64,000 bases of DNA from the NCBI RefSeq assembly GCF_907164575.1, contig NZ_CAJQYY010000007.1, positions 62,001 through 126,000 on the forward strand, read 5' to 3'. Under the pieces are notes generated by a model. That model had not been told where the DNA came from, did no database searches, and saw only the letters and a program-made list of their open reading frames with translations. A program made the translations under genes and the position numbers. Shown here piece by piece: positions 8,643 to 18,059 of this stretch; positions within the stretch are counted from its first letter, which is position 1; the number at the start of each line of letters is the position of its first letter. The stretch comes from Paraburkholderia gardini (GTDB taxonomy: Bacteria; Pseudomonadota; Gammaproteobacteria; Burkholderiales; Burkholderiaceae).

Positions 8643-11144
8643 ATGGCAGCATTTATGCGGTGTGAAACCCACCATGCCGGGGTCTTCACAAGACCGTGGA
8701 CTCGCGCAGTTCTACATGCTGGCTTGTGGCGCACACGTACGCTGCGCGCCGTCTGGTGTGCGTGCTTATGGCTGACCGTGGCCAGCTGCCTTCTGCTCTT
8801 TACGACGGCCGGCAATCCGGCATTAGCCGTGCCGCTTCCCGCCGCGCTGCAAAACTTCGCCAACAGGGCGAACGGTGCTTCAGCGCAGCCGGCCTCGGCG
8901 GTACAGGCTGCATCGGCACCTTCGCCCGCCAGCCAGGCTGAACTCGCGAGCTCGCTGGACAACCTGATCGGCACGCTCGAGAACGATACACAACGCAAAG
9001 CGCTCGTCGCCCATTTGAAGGGGCTTCGTGAAGGCACCCAAAGTGTTGCGCCCGCGGCGCAGACACCCCTGCCGTCCGCACAGGCCAACAGCGATCTGCT
9101 CGGCGCGATTGCATCAGGCATTGCGTCCGTCGAGACGGATCTGAACGAGGGTCGCACACCGCTGCACTACTGGGTGGCCCGTTCCAGAGTGGCGGCAAAT
9201 GAGCTGCGGGCCATCGTGTCGGGTGAGAGCGGCGAGTCGCCCGGCATCGTTTTGCGCGGCATGACCGCGACGCTGGCGGTCTGGGGCGGGTGCGCCGGCT
9301 TGCTGATCTATCTGCAGCGGCGCCTTCGCATACGTTATGGCTGGGACGTCGCGCTGAAGCCAAATCCGACGTCGATAGAACTGTTGAACTTCGCATTGCA
9401 GCGGGCGGGTCCATGGATTCTCGCGTTCGTGGCGGTGCTGCTGTTCGTGCGTGGAATGCCCGATGCGCTCGGCCGCACGCTGGGAGTCGTGATCGCCTAC
9501 TCGATCGTTGCAGGCTCGATCTTCTCGGCGATCTGCATGATCATGTTCTCGGTCTTCAGTTCGGCACACCGGCGTACTGCGGTCCAGCAGCTGCTCGCGC
9601 GAAGCTTCTGGCCGCTTTTCGCGATCGGCGTATGTGGCGCGCTCGGCGACGCTACGGCGAACCCGGATGTCACACAGCTGCTGGGCGCGAATCTCTCCGG
9701 GCTCGTGTCGGCATTCGCAAATGTGGCGGCTGTTCTCCTGATCGCATATTTCGCGCTCGCTTACCGGCGGCCCGTCACGCATCTGATACGCAATCGCCCG
9801 TATGCGCGAAGGCGCGATCACAAACTCGCCACGGAAGCGTTCGATATCCTTGCGTCGTTGTGGCACATCCCGATCCTCGTGATCGCGATCGCATCGATCG
9901 TCGCAATCGTCGACGCACGCGGCGCGGCCGGGAATGTATTGCAACTGTCGCTTTTCAGTGCGCTGTTACTTGTGCTCACGCTGTTCGCGTCGGCACTCCT
10001 GCTGCATTTCACACGTCGAAGAGATACGCCCAGGCAGCGCCGCGCGCCGCATCTGATGCGACTCGTGCGCTTCGCGAGCACGCTGTTCATTCTTCTGGTG
10101 TGGCTCGTGTTCATCCAGTTCGAACTGGACTTGTGGAGTGGTCCGATTGCGCGCCTGGTCAGGCACAGTGCGATGACACCGGCTTTCAGGCATGCGTTGA
10201 TTGCAGTCATTGCAACGGTCTTCGTTGCCTGGTTCATCTGGATTCTGATCGACACCGCAATTCTTGAAACACTGGGCCCCGGCAGCTCGCGTAACAAGGC
10301 GCTCAATCCTGGCGTGCGCGCCCGCACGATGTTGCCGATTGTGCGCAACGCGGTTTTCGTGACGGTAGCGAGCCTGGCTGCGATTATTGCCGCCGCCAGT
10401 CTGGGCATCAATCTGACACCGCTTCTTGCCGGTGCGGGCGTGATCGGTCTCGCAGTCGGTTTCGGTGCAAAGACGCTCGTGACCGATCTGATCACGGGGC
10501 TCTTTATCATTGTCGAGGAAACAATCTCGGTCGGTGACTGGATCGAGATCGATGGTGGTCATGCGGGCGTTGTCATGGACCTGACGATTCGAACGGTCCG
10601 GCTGCGTGACGGGCAAGGCGCGGTACACACCGTTCCGTTCTCGCAGATCAAGATCGTGAAGAACCTGTCGCGCGACTTCGCCAACGCGTTATTCGAGGTG
10701 CGGGTGCCGTTCTCCGTTGATCTGGAGGAAGTCACGCGCATGATCACGGAAGCAGGCGCCGAGCTGATGCAGGATTTTCGCCTCAGCAGCGAGATATTGG
10801 GGCCGGTCGAAGTGTGGGGGCTCGACCGCTTTGAGACCAACTGGATGGTCGTGAAAGCGCAGATCAAAACGAAGCCGCTACAACAGTGGAGCGTGGCGCG
10901 CGCCTTTAACGCGCGGCTCAAGCGCAAGATGGACGAGGCCGGGATCGAGATTCCCGTGCCGCACATGCAGCTTCACACCCCGTCGAATGGACCCGGTGCG
11001 TGGTCGCCACCCGACCATGACGCCGAGGACGGAAGTCGCCCGGCGACCGGGGCAGACGGCCCGGCCGGACGCACGCCGGGTGCTGCCATGCCGCGGGAGC
11101 GCCGCGTGCCAGGGGAGCCTTCGACAGAACCACGGACGGGGTAG
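8643..11144 (+). CDS. Large MscS-family mechanosensitive channel
   Basis: About 833-residue inner-membrane channel that opens on membrane tension during osmotic downshift. It has an N-terminal hydrophobic or signal segment (near AVWCACLWLTVASCLLL), a periplasmic helical part, and many membrane helices. The C-terminal MscS core is clear: the Gly/Ala-rich pore helix (LLAGAGVIGLAVGFGAKT) followed by LITGLFIIVEETISVGDWIEI and the beta domain. It ends in a disordered Pro/Gly-rich tail of about 60 residues. It belongs with the large, multi-helix MscS proteins (MscK/YbiO-like layout) rather than the 286-residue MscS. The start at 8643 was preferred; the frame is open to 8520, so the start is uncertain. 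Confidence 0.88.
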   Translation: MAAFMRCETHHAGVFTRPWTRAVLHAGLWRTRTLRAVWCACLWLTVASCLLLFTTAGNPALAVPLPAALQNFANRANGASAQPASAVQAASAPSPASQAELASSLDNLIGTLENDTQRKALVAHLKGLREGTQSVAPAAQTPLPSAQANSDLLGAIASGIASVETDLNEGRTPLHYWVARSRVAANELRAIVSGESGESPGIVLRGMTATLAVWGGCAGLLIYLQRRLRIRYGWDVALKPNPTSIELLNFALQRAGPWILAFVAVLLFVRGMPDALGRTLGVVIAYSIVAGSIFSAICMIMFSVFSSAHRRTAVQQLLARSFWPLFAIGVCGALGDATANPDVTQLLGANLSGLVSAFANVAAVLLIAYFALAYRRPVTHLIRNRPYARRRDHKLATEAFDILASLWHIPILVIAIASIVAIVDARGAAGNVLQLSLFSALLLVLTLFASALLLHFTRRRDTPRQRRAPHLMRLVRFASTLFILLVWLVFIQFELDLWSGPIARLVRHSAMTPAFRHALIAVIATVFVAWFIWILIDTAILETLGPGSSRNKALNPGVRARTMLPIVRNAVFVTVASLAAIIAAASLGINLTPLLAGAGVIGLAVGFGAKTLVTDLITGLFIIVEETISVGDWIEIDGGHAGVVMDLTIRTVRLRDGQGAVHTVPFSQIKIVKNLSRDFANALFEVRVPFSVDLEEVTRMITEAGAELMQDFRLSSEILGPVEVWGLDRFETNWMVVKAQIKTKPLQQWSVARAFNARLKRKMDEAGIEIPVPHMQLHTPSNGPGAWSPPDHDAEDGSRPATGADGPAGRTPGAAMPRERRVPGEPSTEPRTG

Positions 11145-11223
11145 CCGGCTTTCATTTCACCGGCTGGCGCGTCAGGCAGCGCTACGGTCCGTACCTGGGA
11201 TACGCGTCAATGATGCGCAACGT

Positions 11224-11880
11224 TTACCGATGCTGTCCGACCCGTGCCTTGCGTTCCAGCGAACGCGCATACCAGGTCAGCGGAAAGCACATCGCGAAGT
11301 AGAGCAATGCGACCATGCCGTAGATCGGGAACGGACGAAACACCGCATTGGTGATCATCGAGCCGGTCTTTGTGAGTTCGACAAAGCCGATGATCGATGT
11401 AAGCGCTGTGCTTTTCACGACCTGCACGAGAAAGCCCACGGTCGGCGCCGTTGCGATCTTGCGCGCCTGTGGCCATACGATATAGCGCAACTGCTGCGTG
11501 TGCGTCATGCCAAGACTCGCGCCCGCCGCCCACTGGCCGCGCGGCACGGCTTCGACGCAACCGCGCCAGATATCCGCGAGATAGGCACTCGTATAGAGCG
11601 TGAGCGTGACGGTCGCCGCGACCCATGGCGAAACGTCGATGCCCAGCAGCGGCAGCCCGAAGAACGCGAGGAAAAGCTGCATCAGTAGCGGCGTGCCCTG
11701 AAACAACTCGACGTAGAGCACGACGACGCGTCGCAGCCATGACAGCGGCGACACACGTGCGGCGAGCAGGATCAGCCCGACCGTGCCGCCGCACACAAAG
11801 GCGATCAACGAAAGAAGTACGGTCCAGCGTGCTGCGAGCAGCAGGTTGCGGGCGATATCCCAGAGCGTGAATTCCATCAT
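11224..11880 (-). CDS. Polar amino acid ABC transporter permease
   Basis: Inner-membrane permease of the HisM/GlnP family, 218 residues with about five membrane helices. The EAA-like loop that contacts the ATPase is visible (GASLGMTHTQQLRYIVWPQA). It pairs with the permease gene directly upstream: their stop and start overlap as TGATG, implying translational coupling. The frame extends a little further upstream, but the coupled ATG at 11880 is the natural start. Together with the upstream permease and binding protein it would import a polar amino acid. No HisP/GlnQ-type ATPase follows it. Confidence 0.92.
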   Translation of the reverse strand: MMEFTLWDIARNLLLAARWTVLLSLIAFVCGGTVGLILLAARVSPLSWLRRVVVLYVELFQGTPLLMQLFLAFFGLPLLGIDVSPWVAATVTLTLYTSAYLADIWRGCVEAVPRGQWAAGASLGMTHTQQLRYIVWPQARKIATAPTVGFLVQVVKSTALTSIIGFVELTKTGSMITNAVFRPFPIYGMVALLYFAMCFPLTWYARSLERKARVGQHR

Positions 11881-12629
11881 CACGAACGCTCCGCAGGCAA
11901 CGCGCGCGTACTGCGCCACGCAAGGACAAGACGCAACAGGCCGCGCGGCGTGGAACGCGAGCGCGGCATGCGACCGGCGAAGAGGCGCGCGCCGAGACGG
12001 TTCATCAGCAGCCGCAACGCGATCGAAAGGAACAGATACGTCGCGGTGATGATCACGTAGCTCTCGAACGAGCGGAAATTGCGCGACTGGATAAAGTTGG
12101 CCGCGTACGTCAGGTCCGGCACCGAAATCTGCGAGACCACCGCTGAGCCGAGCATCACGATCAGCACCTGGCTCAGCAGCGCGGGAAAGACGTTCGCGAT
12201 CGCCTGCGGCAGCACCACGTGACGAAACACCTGACGACCGTGCAGCCCGAGTGCCATCGCGGCCTGTACCTGGCCGCGCGGAATCGAATCGATGCCGGCG
12301 CGTACGATTTCGGTCGCATACGCGCCGAGATTCACCGACATCGCGAGAACCGCGGCCGAGACTTCGCCGATATGAATGCCGAGCCCCGGCAAGCCAAAGA
12401 AAATGAAAAACAGCTGCACGATAAACGGCGTGTTGCGGATCAGCTCCACATACGCCGCGACGACCATGCGCGCCCAGCGCGGGCCGCCGATACCGATGCC
12501 CGCACCGGCAATGGCGATGAGCCCGCCCAGCACCGTCGATGCGGCGGTAAGCCCAAGGGTGACGCCGACGCCACGGGCAAGCAGACCCGTGTATATGCCG
12601 AAGCCGCTGAAATCGAACACATAGCTCAT
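11880..12629 (-). CDS. Polar amino acid ABC transporter permease
   Basis: Second permease of the same importer, 249 residues, with the family signature RNTPFIVQLFFIFFGLPGLG and the cytoplasmic coupling loop MALGLHGRQVFRHVVLPQA. Heterodimeric permeases of this kind are usual for polar amino acid importers. It lies 66 bases after the binding-protein gene and overlaps the next permease by one base, forming a three-gene unit. The substrate cannot be read from the sequence. Confidence 0.92.
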   Translation of the reverse strand: MSYVFDFSGFGIYTGLLARGVGVTLGLTAASTVLGGLIAIAGAGIGIGGPRWARMVVAAYVELIRNTPFIVQLFFIFFGLPGLGIHIGEVSAAVLAMSVNLGAYATEIVRAGIDSIPRGQVQAAMALGLHGRQVFRHVVLPQAIANVFPALLSQVLIVMLGSAVVSQISVPDLTYAANFIQSRNFRSFESYVIITATYLFLSIALRLLMNRLGARLFAGRMPRSRSTPRGLLRLVLAWRSTRALPAERS

Positions 12630-12695
12630 GAGGTGCTGGTCATCGTCTGGTGAAGCCCGGGTGCGGCAGATGCGGCCCGGGCCTGCGCTGTCGGC

Positions 12696-13520
12696 TTAAA
12701 GATCGGCCGGCAGCGGCGTGCGCAGCCACTTCTGCGAAATCGCGTTCATCGTGCCGTCCTTGCGTGCCTTCGAGATCGTTTCGTCGACCTTTTGCAGCAG
12801 GCGCGGCTCGTTCTTGTTGAGGCCGACGTGATCCGGCGAGCTGAACAGCGCGAATTTCTGTTCCGGATCGATCGCGGGGTGACGGGCGAGAATCGTCGCA
12901 CCCACGTCGTTGCCGACCACCATCAACTGTACCTGACCAGAAAGAAATGCAGAAATGGCGCCGTTCGGGTCGTCGAAACGTTTGATCGTGGCGGTCGGCG
13001 GGGCGATCTTGGTGACGCTCAGATCTTCCAGCGTGCCGCGCGCCACCGAAATCGATTTGCCGGCGAGGTCGTTCGCGTTCTTGACGGCCAGCGATTTCGG
13101 ACCGAACACGGCGAGGTAGTACGGCGCGTACGGCTTCGAGAAGTCGATGACCTTTTCGCGCTCCGGCGTCTGGCCGACGGAGAGCAGCATGTCGGCCTTG
13201 TGATCGGCGAGGTACGCCATCCGGTTGTCGCCCGTCACGGCGACCAGTTCGACCTTCGCGTTGAGGGTCTTGCCGATCAGGTTGGCGACGTCGATGTCAT
13301 AACCCATCGGCTTCATGTCCGGACCGATGGAGCCGAACGGCGGATAGTCCATGAAAACGCCGACGCGCACCACGCCGGTCTTCGCGATCGTGTCGATGGC
13401 ATCGGCGTGTGCGGCCGGTGCATACGCGCCGAGCGCCGCGGCGCCGGTCAATGCAAGCGTGGCAGCCGTCGCCTTGAGCATGCGGCGGGTGCGTGCGTTG
13501 AGGGAGTGAAGGGTGGTCAT
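12696..13520 (-). CDS. Amino acid ABC transporter substrate-binding protein
   Basis: Periplasmic family 3 solute-binding protein of 274 residues with a signal peptide (Ala-rich stretch ending HADA). The mature part begins with the family pattern KTGVVRVGVFMDYPPFG and includes the DIDVANLIGK and MLLSVGQTPEREKVIDFSKPY segments lining the ligand cleft. The ATG at 13520 follows a good ribosome-binding site (gagga) and gives the signal peptide. It lies 38 bases downstream of the PotA-like ATPase gene on the same strand, so it may be cotranscribed with the polyamine-type importer. Confidence 0.93.
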   Translation of the reverse strand: MTTLHSLNARTRRMLKATAATLALTGAAALGAYAPAAHADAIDTIAKTGVVRVGVFMDYPPFGSIGPDMKPMGYDIDVANLIGKTLNAKVELVAVTGDNRMAYLADHKADMLLSVGQTPEREKVIDFSKPYAPYYLAVFGPKSLAVKNANDLAGKSISVARGTLEDLSVTKIAPPTATIKRFDDPNGAISAFLSGQVQLMVVGNDVGATILARHPAIDPEQKFALFSSPDHVGLNKNEPRLLQKVDETISKARKDGTMNAISQKWLRTPLPADL

Positions 13521-13558
13521 GAGTCGTTCCTCTGTCGAAAACGTGGGTACTGGAAATA

Positions 13559-14635
13559 TCAATGCGTGGTGCGGGCTGCAATCAGTTTGCACGCGTGCGC
13601 GGGCAGTTCGGCAAGCACGGGCATGCCGGTCGCAAGACCCGGCGTTTCGCGCGGCGTGGTCGCGGCGGTGAGCGTGAAGCCCGCGCAGTCGATGGTCGCT
13701 TCGAGCGTGGCGCCCACGTCGCGAATGAACGTGACGGTGCCGGCCAGCTGGTTGCCGCTCTTTTCACCGGAAGCCGGTTTGACGCAGACGTCCTCGGGCC
13801 GGATGAGAAGGCGTATTCCGTCGCTGGCCGCCGCGGCGACGCGCGCCGGATTCGCCACGATGATCTGCTGGCCGCCTGGCAGGCTGACGCCGCCGTGGCC
13901 GTCGTGCGTAACCGGCAGTATGTTGCCAAGGCCGATGAAACCGGCGACGAATTCGCTCACCGGATCGCGGTAGATATCGAGCGGTCTGCCGACCTGCGCA
14001 ATGCGGCCTTTTTCCATCACGACGATTTCGTCGGCCATGGTCATGGCTTCGCGCTGGTCGTGCGTGACCATGATCGTCGTGATGCCGAGGCGCTGTTGTA
14101 GCAGCCGGATTTCGACCTGCATCGCTTCGCGCAGTTTGGCGTCGAGCGCGGAAAGCGGTTCGTCGAGCAGCAGCAGTTTTGGCGACGAAGCGATCGCGCG
14201 CGCGATCGCCACACGTTGACGCTGGCCGCCCGAGAGTTGCGTCACCGGCCTGTTCGCCATGTGCGGCAACTGGATCAGTTCGAGCAGCTCGGCGATCCGG
14301 CGCGATTGCGCGGCCTTGTCCGTCTTGCGCAGCCGCAGCGGATACGCGATGTTTTCCGCGACGCTCATATGGGGAAACAGCGCGAGCGACTGGAACACCA
14401 TGCCGAAATCGCGCCGGTTCGCGGGCACATGCGTGAGGTCCTTGCCGGCGAACATCACGCCGCCCGAGGTCGGCGTTTCAAGGCCGGCGATGATCCGCAG
14501 CAGCGTGGTCTTGCCGCAACCCGACGGGCCGAGGAAGCAGACGAGCTTGCCGTCGGGCACGCTGAGGTCGACGCTGTCGACAGCGGTCGAGCCGTTGAAG
14601 CGCTTCGTCACGGATTGCAAGGTCAGATGCGTCAT
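13559..14635 (-). CDS. Spermidine/putrescine-type ABC transporter ATPase
   Basis: Cytoplasmic ATPase of 358 residues (PotA/FbpC/CysA type). Walker A is GPSGCGKTT near residue 36, the signature is LSGGQRQRVAIARAIA, and Walker B is LLLLDEPLSALDAKLR followed by the switch His in MVTHDQREAMTMADE. A C-terminal TOBE domain runs from about residue 240. It follows the two PotB/PotC-like permeases by 24 bases and is the only transporter ATPase in this cluster. It would energise the polyamine-type importer; whether it also serves the downstream amino acid permeases is open. Confidence 0.93.
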   Translation of the reverse strand: MTHLTLQSVTKRFNGSTAVDSVDLSVPDGKLVCFLGPSGCGKTTLLRIIAGLETPTSGGVMFAGKDLTHVPANRRDFGMVFQSLALFPHMSVAENIAYPLRLRKTDKAAQSRRIAELLELIQLPHMANRPVTQLSGGQRQRVAIARAIASSPKLLLLDEPLSALDAKLREAMQVEIRLLQQRLGITTIMVTHDQREAMTMADEIVVMEKGRIAQVGRPLDIYRDPVSEFVAGFIGLGNILPVTHDGHGGVSLPGGQQIIVANPARVAAAASDGIRLLIRPEDVCVKPASGEKSGNQLAGTVTFIRDVGATLEATIDCAGFTLTAATTPRETPGLATGMPVLAELPAHACKLIAARTTH

Positions 14636-14659
14636 GGTGATTCCTCAAGCTTGCACAAG

Positions 14660-15520
14660 TTAGAGCGCGACACCTTCGTCGCCGACCAGTTTTTCCAGCG
14701 CCCAGATCAGTACGAAATCGATCGCGACGATGAACACCGCGAACGAAAACACGGTGGGATCGAGCGACGACACGGTGCGGCTGTAGAGCCACACCGGCAG
14801 TGTCATCGTGTTGATGCCGTAGAGGAAAAACGTCACGGTGAATTCATTGAACGAGATGATGAACGCGAACAGCATGCCGGCGAGAATGCCCGGCTTCATC
14901 AATGGCAGCACGACGTCGATCAGCGCGCGTCGCGGGCTCGCGCCGAGCACGCAGGCCGCTTCCTCGAATTCCAGGCCGATCGTCGCCACCGATGCCGCGC
15001 AGTTCTTCACCGTGAACGGCAGCGCGAGAATCACGTGCGCGATGATGAGCCTGAACACGCCGAGTTCGACCGGCAGCGCGTTGAATACCAGCAGCAACGA
15101 AAGCCCGAGCATCACGAGCGGATAGACGAGCGGCAACGCGACCAGTTGCTCGACCGCCGGTTTGCCGCGAAAGCGGTAACGCGACAGCGCGTAGGCGGCG
15201 GGCACGGACACCAGCGTCGCGATGATCATGGTCGAGATCGCGACGATCAGGCTCGTGGAGAGCGCGCTGCCCATCGAGAGCACGTCGCTTGCATCGGGCG
15301 AGACGAACGTGTGCCAGGCCGCGCGATACCACTGCAGACTGTATGCGTGCGGCGGAAAATCGAGCGTGTCCGATGCGCTGAACGACATCGTGATCATCGT
15401 GAGGATCGGCAGCGCGGCGAGAAACAGCACGATCGCGGCGAGCAGGCTCGACATCTTGCCGAGACGGCCGGGCATCGTCGAGGGCAGGCGGAACGTGCGC
15501 GAACGGGCGACGGTGCTCAT
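14660..15520 (-). CDS. PotC-like ABC transporter permease
   Basis: 286-residue inner-membrane permease with six predicted helices, of the spermidine/putrescine (PotC/YdcV) family. Visible features are the SMSFSASDTLDFPP periplasmic segment after helix 1 and the coupling loop EEAACVLGASPRRALIDVVLPL. The frame stays open far upstream, but the ATG at 15520 overlaps the preceding permease stop as ATGA and gives the normal length. It forms a heterodimer with the product of 15517-16449. Confidence 0.93.
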   Translation of the reverse strand: MSTVARSRTFRLPSTMPGRLGKMSSLLAAIVLFLAALPILTMITMSFSASDTLDFPPHAYSLQWYRAAWHTFVSPDASDVLSMGSALSTSLIVAISTMIIATLVSVPAAYALSRYRFRGKPAVEQLVALPLVYPLVMLGLSLLLVFNALPVELGVFRLIIAHVILALPFTVKNCAASVATIGLEFEEAACVLGASPRRALIDVVLPLMKPGILAGMLFAFIISFNEFTVTFFLYGINTMTLPVWLYSRTVSSLDPTVFSFAVFIVAIDFVLIWALEKLVGDEGVAL

Positions 15521-16449
15521 GCTTTCGGCTCCACTTCGAGACGTTGCGTGCGGTGCACGAGGCGCTGCGAGATCGCCATCACGACAAGCGTCGCGACCAT
15601 CAGCACGATGCCCGATGCAGAGGCCGCCGGCCAGTTCAGGAGCGGCGCGACCTGATCGTGGACCAGCACGGCGAGCATCGGCACGCGGCGGCCGCCGAGC
15701 AGCAGCGGCACGGCAAACGCGCTGGCGTTGTAGGCGAATACGAGCAGCGCGCCCGATACAAGACCGGGCATCGCGAGCGGCAACATCACATGACGCAGCG
15801 TTTGCATGCGTGTCGCGCCGAGCGTGGCGGCGGCTTCCTCGTAAGAGCGCGACACCGCGCGCATCGCGCTCGAAAGCGGCAGCACGGCGAGCGGGAACGC
15901 GGTCTGGATCAGCCCGAGCAGCACGCCGTGCTCGCGATAGAGCCACTGCACGGGGCGATCGACGAGACCGCTCGCGATCAAGGCGTGATTGAGCAGGCCG
16001 GCTGGCCCGAGGATCACGAGCCAGCCATATCCCTGCAGCAGGAGATTCACGAGCAGCGGCAACAGCACGCCCGCCAGCAGCAGGCGACGCGCCAGCCGCG
16101 ATTCGGTGCGCGCCATCGCCAGCGCGACCGGGATCGCCAGCAGCACGGCGCACACCATGCTCTGGAACGCGAGCCGCAAGGTCAGCCACAACGATTTCAT
16201 GAAGTAGCTGTCGGCGAGGTCCGCGTAGTTCTGCAGCGTGAAGCCGTGCCATTCGTGACCGGACGTGCCGAAGCTCATCCGCAGCACGACGAGCGCCGCG
16301 GCCGCCAGTACCGCGAGAAACGCGAGGATCGGCGCGAGCAGGATCCACGGACGGGCCCGCGCGAGCAGACCGTCCGACGTGCCCGCTCCCGGTTCATCCG
16401 GTGCACCGGAGCTGGCGCGCGGCGACGAAAGCGCGGGCATCGTGGTCAT
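15517..16449 (-). CDS. PotB-like ABC transporter permease
   Basis: 310-residue permease of the PotB/YdcU type. A first membrane helix follows a roughly 30-residue polar, Pro/Ser-rich N-terminus, and the coupling loop is EEAAATLGATRMQTLRHVMLPL. The start at 16449 overlaps the stop of the binding-protein gene by four bases (ATGA) and its own stop overlaps the next gene in the same way, so all three are translationally coupled. The open frame upstream of 16449 is only a shadow of the binding-protein gene. Confidence 0.93.
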   Translation of the reverse strand: MTTMPALSSPRASSGAPDEPGAGTSDGLLARARPWILLAPILAFLAVLAAAALVVLRMSFGTSGHEWHGFTLQNYADLADSYFMKSLWLTLRLAFQSMVCAVLLAIPVALAMARTESRLARRLLLAGVLLPLLVNLLLQGYGWLVILGPAGLLNHALIASGLVDRPVQWLYREHGVLLGLIQTAFPLAVLPLSSAMRAVSRSYEEAAATLGATRMQTLRHVMLPLAMPGLVSGALLVFAYNASAFAVPLLLGGRRVPMLAVLVHDQVAPLLNWPAASASGIVLMVATLVVMAISQRLVHRTQRLEVEPKA

Positions 16450-17534
16450 GCCGCGAAGATTTCGGTGTAGCGCTTGATCCACGCGGGTTGCACGCTGGCG
16501 AGCGCCTTGTCGTCGTGCAGGATGGCTTTTTCGGCGATCTGCTGCGGGCTCGGCACGAACGCACGGCTCTCCGCGGGAATCTGCGCTTTCGAATTCACCG
16601 GGCCGTTCAGCACGTCGGCCGCCATGCGACCTTGCACGCCGGCGTCGATCGAATGGTTGATGAACGCGTGGATCAGATCGATGTTGCCCGGGTGCGCCTT
16701 CGGAATCACCGTGAACATCAGCTGCGTCGCGAAGCCTTCCTTCATGCCATAGGTGATGCCCATCTTGTACTCGGGCTTGCGGATCTGCGCCGGAAAAAAG
16801 GCCGGCGAATAGATGCCGCCGATATCGAGCGAACCGGTGCGGAACAGGTCGGCGACCTGGTTCGGATTTTCGCCGAGCGTCATCACGCGGTCTTTCAGCA
16901 GCGCGAGCTTCCTGAAGCCCGGCTCGATGTTCTGCTGCGAGCCGCCCGCGAGCTTCGCAGAGATGATCGCGAGATCGACCGCTTCGGCCCATTCCGGCGG
17001 CGGCAGGAAAATGCGGCCGGCGTACTTCGGGTCCCACAGCGCTTCGTACGATGCCGGCGGCGTCTTGACGGTCGCGGTGTTGTAGATCAGGCCGTCGGAC
17101 CACAGCAGGTAACCGACGCCAAAGCCATTCGCGCCCGTGCGGTACTGCGCGGGTACGTCCTTGAGATTGGGCAGCTTGTCGAGATCGGGCTTGACGAGCA
17201 GACCCGCATCGCCGAGCCCCGAGGCGCCGACGCCTGCCAGCGTGATCACGTCATAGGTCGGACGGTCGCCCGCGGCCTTCGTCTTGGCGACCATGCCGGA
17301 GGTGCCGTCGGCGCGGTCGGCGATGACTTTCGCGCCGGTTTTTTCGGTGAACGTGGCCGCGATGTTGCGCATGGCGGCGGCGCCCGTGTCGTCCGACCAG
17401 GTCAACAGACGCAGCGTCTGACCGGCGAACTTGCGTTCCTGCGCATTCACGTTGATGAACGGCATCGGCAGCGTGGAGGCAGCGACTGCCGCACCGATCG
17501 TCTTGATTACCTGTCGTCTTTTGATGTCATGCAT
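16446..17534 (-). CDS. PotD-like substrate-binding protein
   Basis: 362-residue extracellular solute-binding protein of family 1 (spermidine/putrescine, PotD-like). The N-terminus (MHDIKRRQVIKTIGAAVAAS) looks like a Tat signal, though the twin arginine lies in KRRQV rather than in a perfect consensus. The mature part has the typical opening LRLLTWSDDTG and a central LLWSDGLIYNTATVK segment. The ATG at 17534 follows a gggagag ribosome-binding site. First gene of the importer operon; a LysR regulator is divergent upstream. Related proteins bind polyamines, but others in the family bind opines or 2-aminoethylphosphonate, so the ligand is uncertain. Confidence 0.92.
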   Translation of the reverse strand: MHDIKRRQVIKTIGAAVAASTLPMPFINVNAQERKFAGQTLRLLTWSDDTGAAAMRNIAATFTEKTGAKVIADRADGTSGMVAKTKAAGDRPTYDVITLAGVGASGLGDAGLLVKPDLDKLPNLKDVPAQYRTGANGFGVGYLLWSDGLIYNTATVKTPPASYEALWDPKYAGRIFLPPPEWAEAVDLAIISAKLAGGSQQNIEPGFRKLALLKDRVMTLGENPNQVADLFRTGSLDIGGIYSPAFFPAQIRKPEYKMGITYGMKEGFATQLMFTVIPKAHPGNIDLIHAFINHSIDAGVQGRMAADVLNGPVNSKAQIPAESRAFVPSPQQIAEKAILHDDKALASVQPAWIKRYTEIFAA

Positions 17535-18059
17535 GGCCGTCTCTCCCGTTGTGAACGTTGCAACCCGGCGCAGCCGATGGTGTGGCGCGTTGATGCACTC
17601 TAGGTTTGCCAAAATCACGCAACAAACGAAATCTCTGCATGGACGCCATGACGTATTCTCATGCGCTTCGGGGCGGAGCACGCCAGATGGCGGCCTGTGC
17701 CGATCGTGCGAAGGCTTGGGGCAGCGCCGTGTGCGGGTTTACGTCCAGCGTGGCAGCGCAGGCTGCGCGGACTGGAGGTATGAGGAAAGGTCTGTCATGG
17801 TGCGAAAAACACGCGTGCGGCACTAAAGCGGTGCGTAAGCCGCATGAAGAACGGCGCTCCGGTGTCATCCCCGAACTGTTTTTTCACGGTGCAGCGGCCT
17901 GAAGATCGACGTGCCCATGAGACGAACGCATGCGTGCGCGGGCAAACGCCAGTCGTGCAGGTGTTTTGAATGGCGTATCCTGCGGGCGTGACACGCATCC
18001 GCGCATTGGATCGATACGCGGGCTGCAATGCATTTTCCTGATAGCTGGGCGCCCCCATC
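17535..18059. promoter_or_regulatory. Divergent promoter region of the importer operon and LysR gene
   Basis: About 525 bases with no convincing gene; the short open frames on both strands lack domain character. By position it must carry the importer operon promoter (minus) and the lysR-type gene promoter (plus). I could not identify the T-N11-A box or the promoters with confidence. Confidence 0.4.

Noticed and set aside
14660..16348. 562-codon open frame covering two permease genes
   Set aside because: Only the part from 15520 on is a permease; the upstream half is an Arg-rich shadow of the PotB-like gene in another frame.
17606..17902. 98-codon frame before the LysR gene
   Set aside because: No ribosome-binding site or domain, overlapping frames on both strands; more likely promoter DNA.
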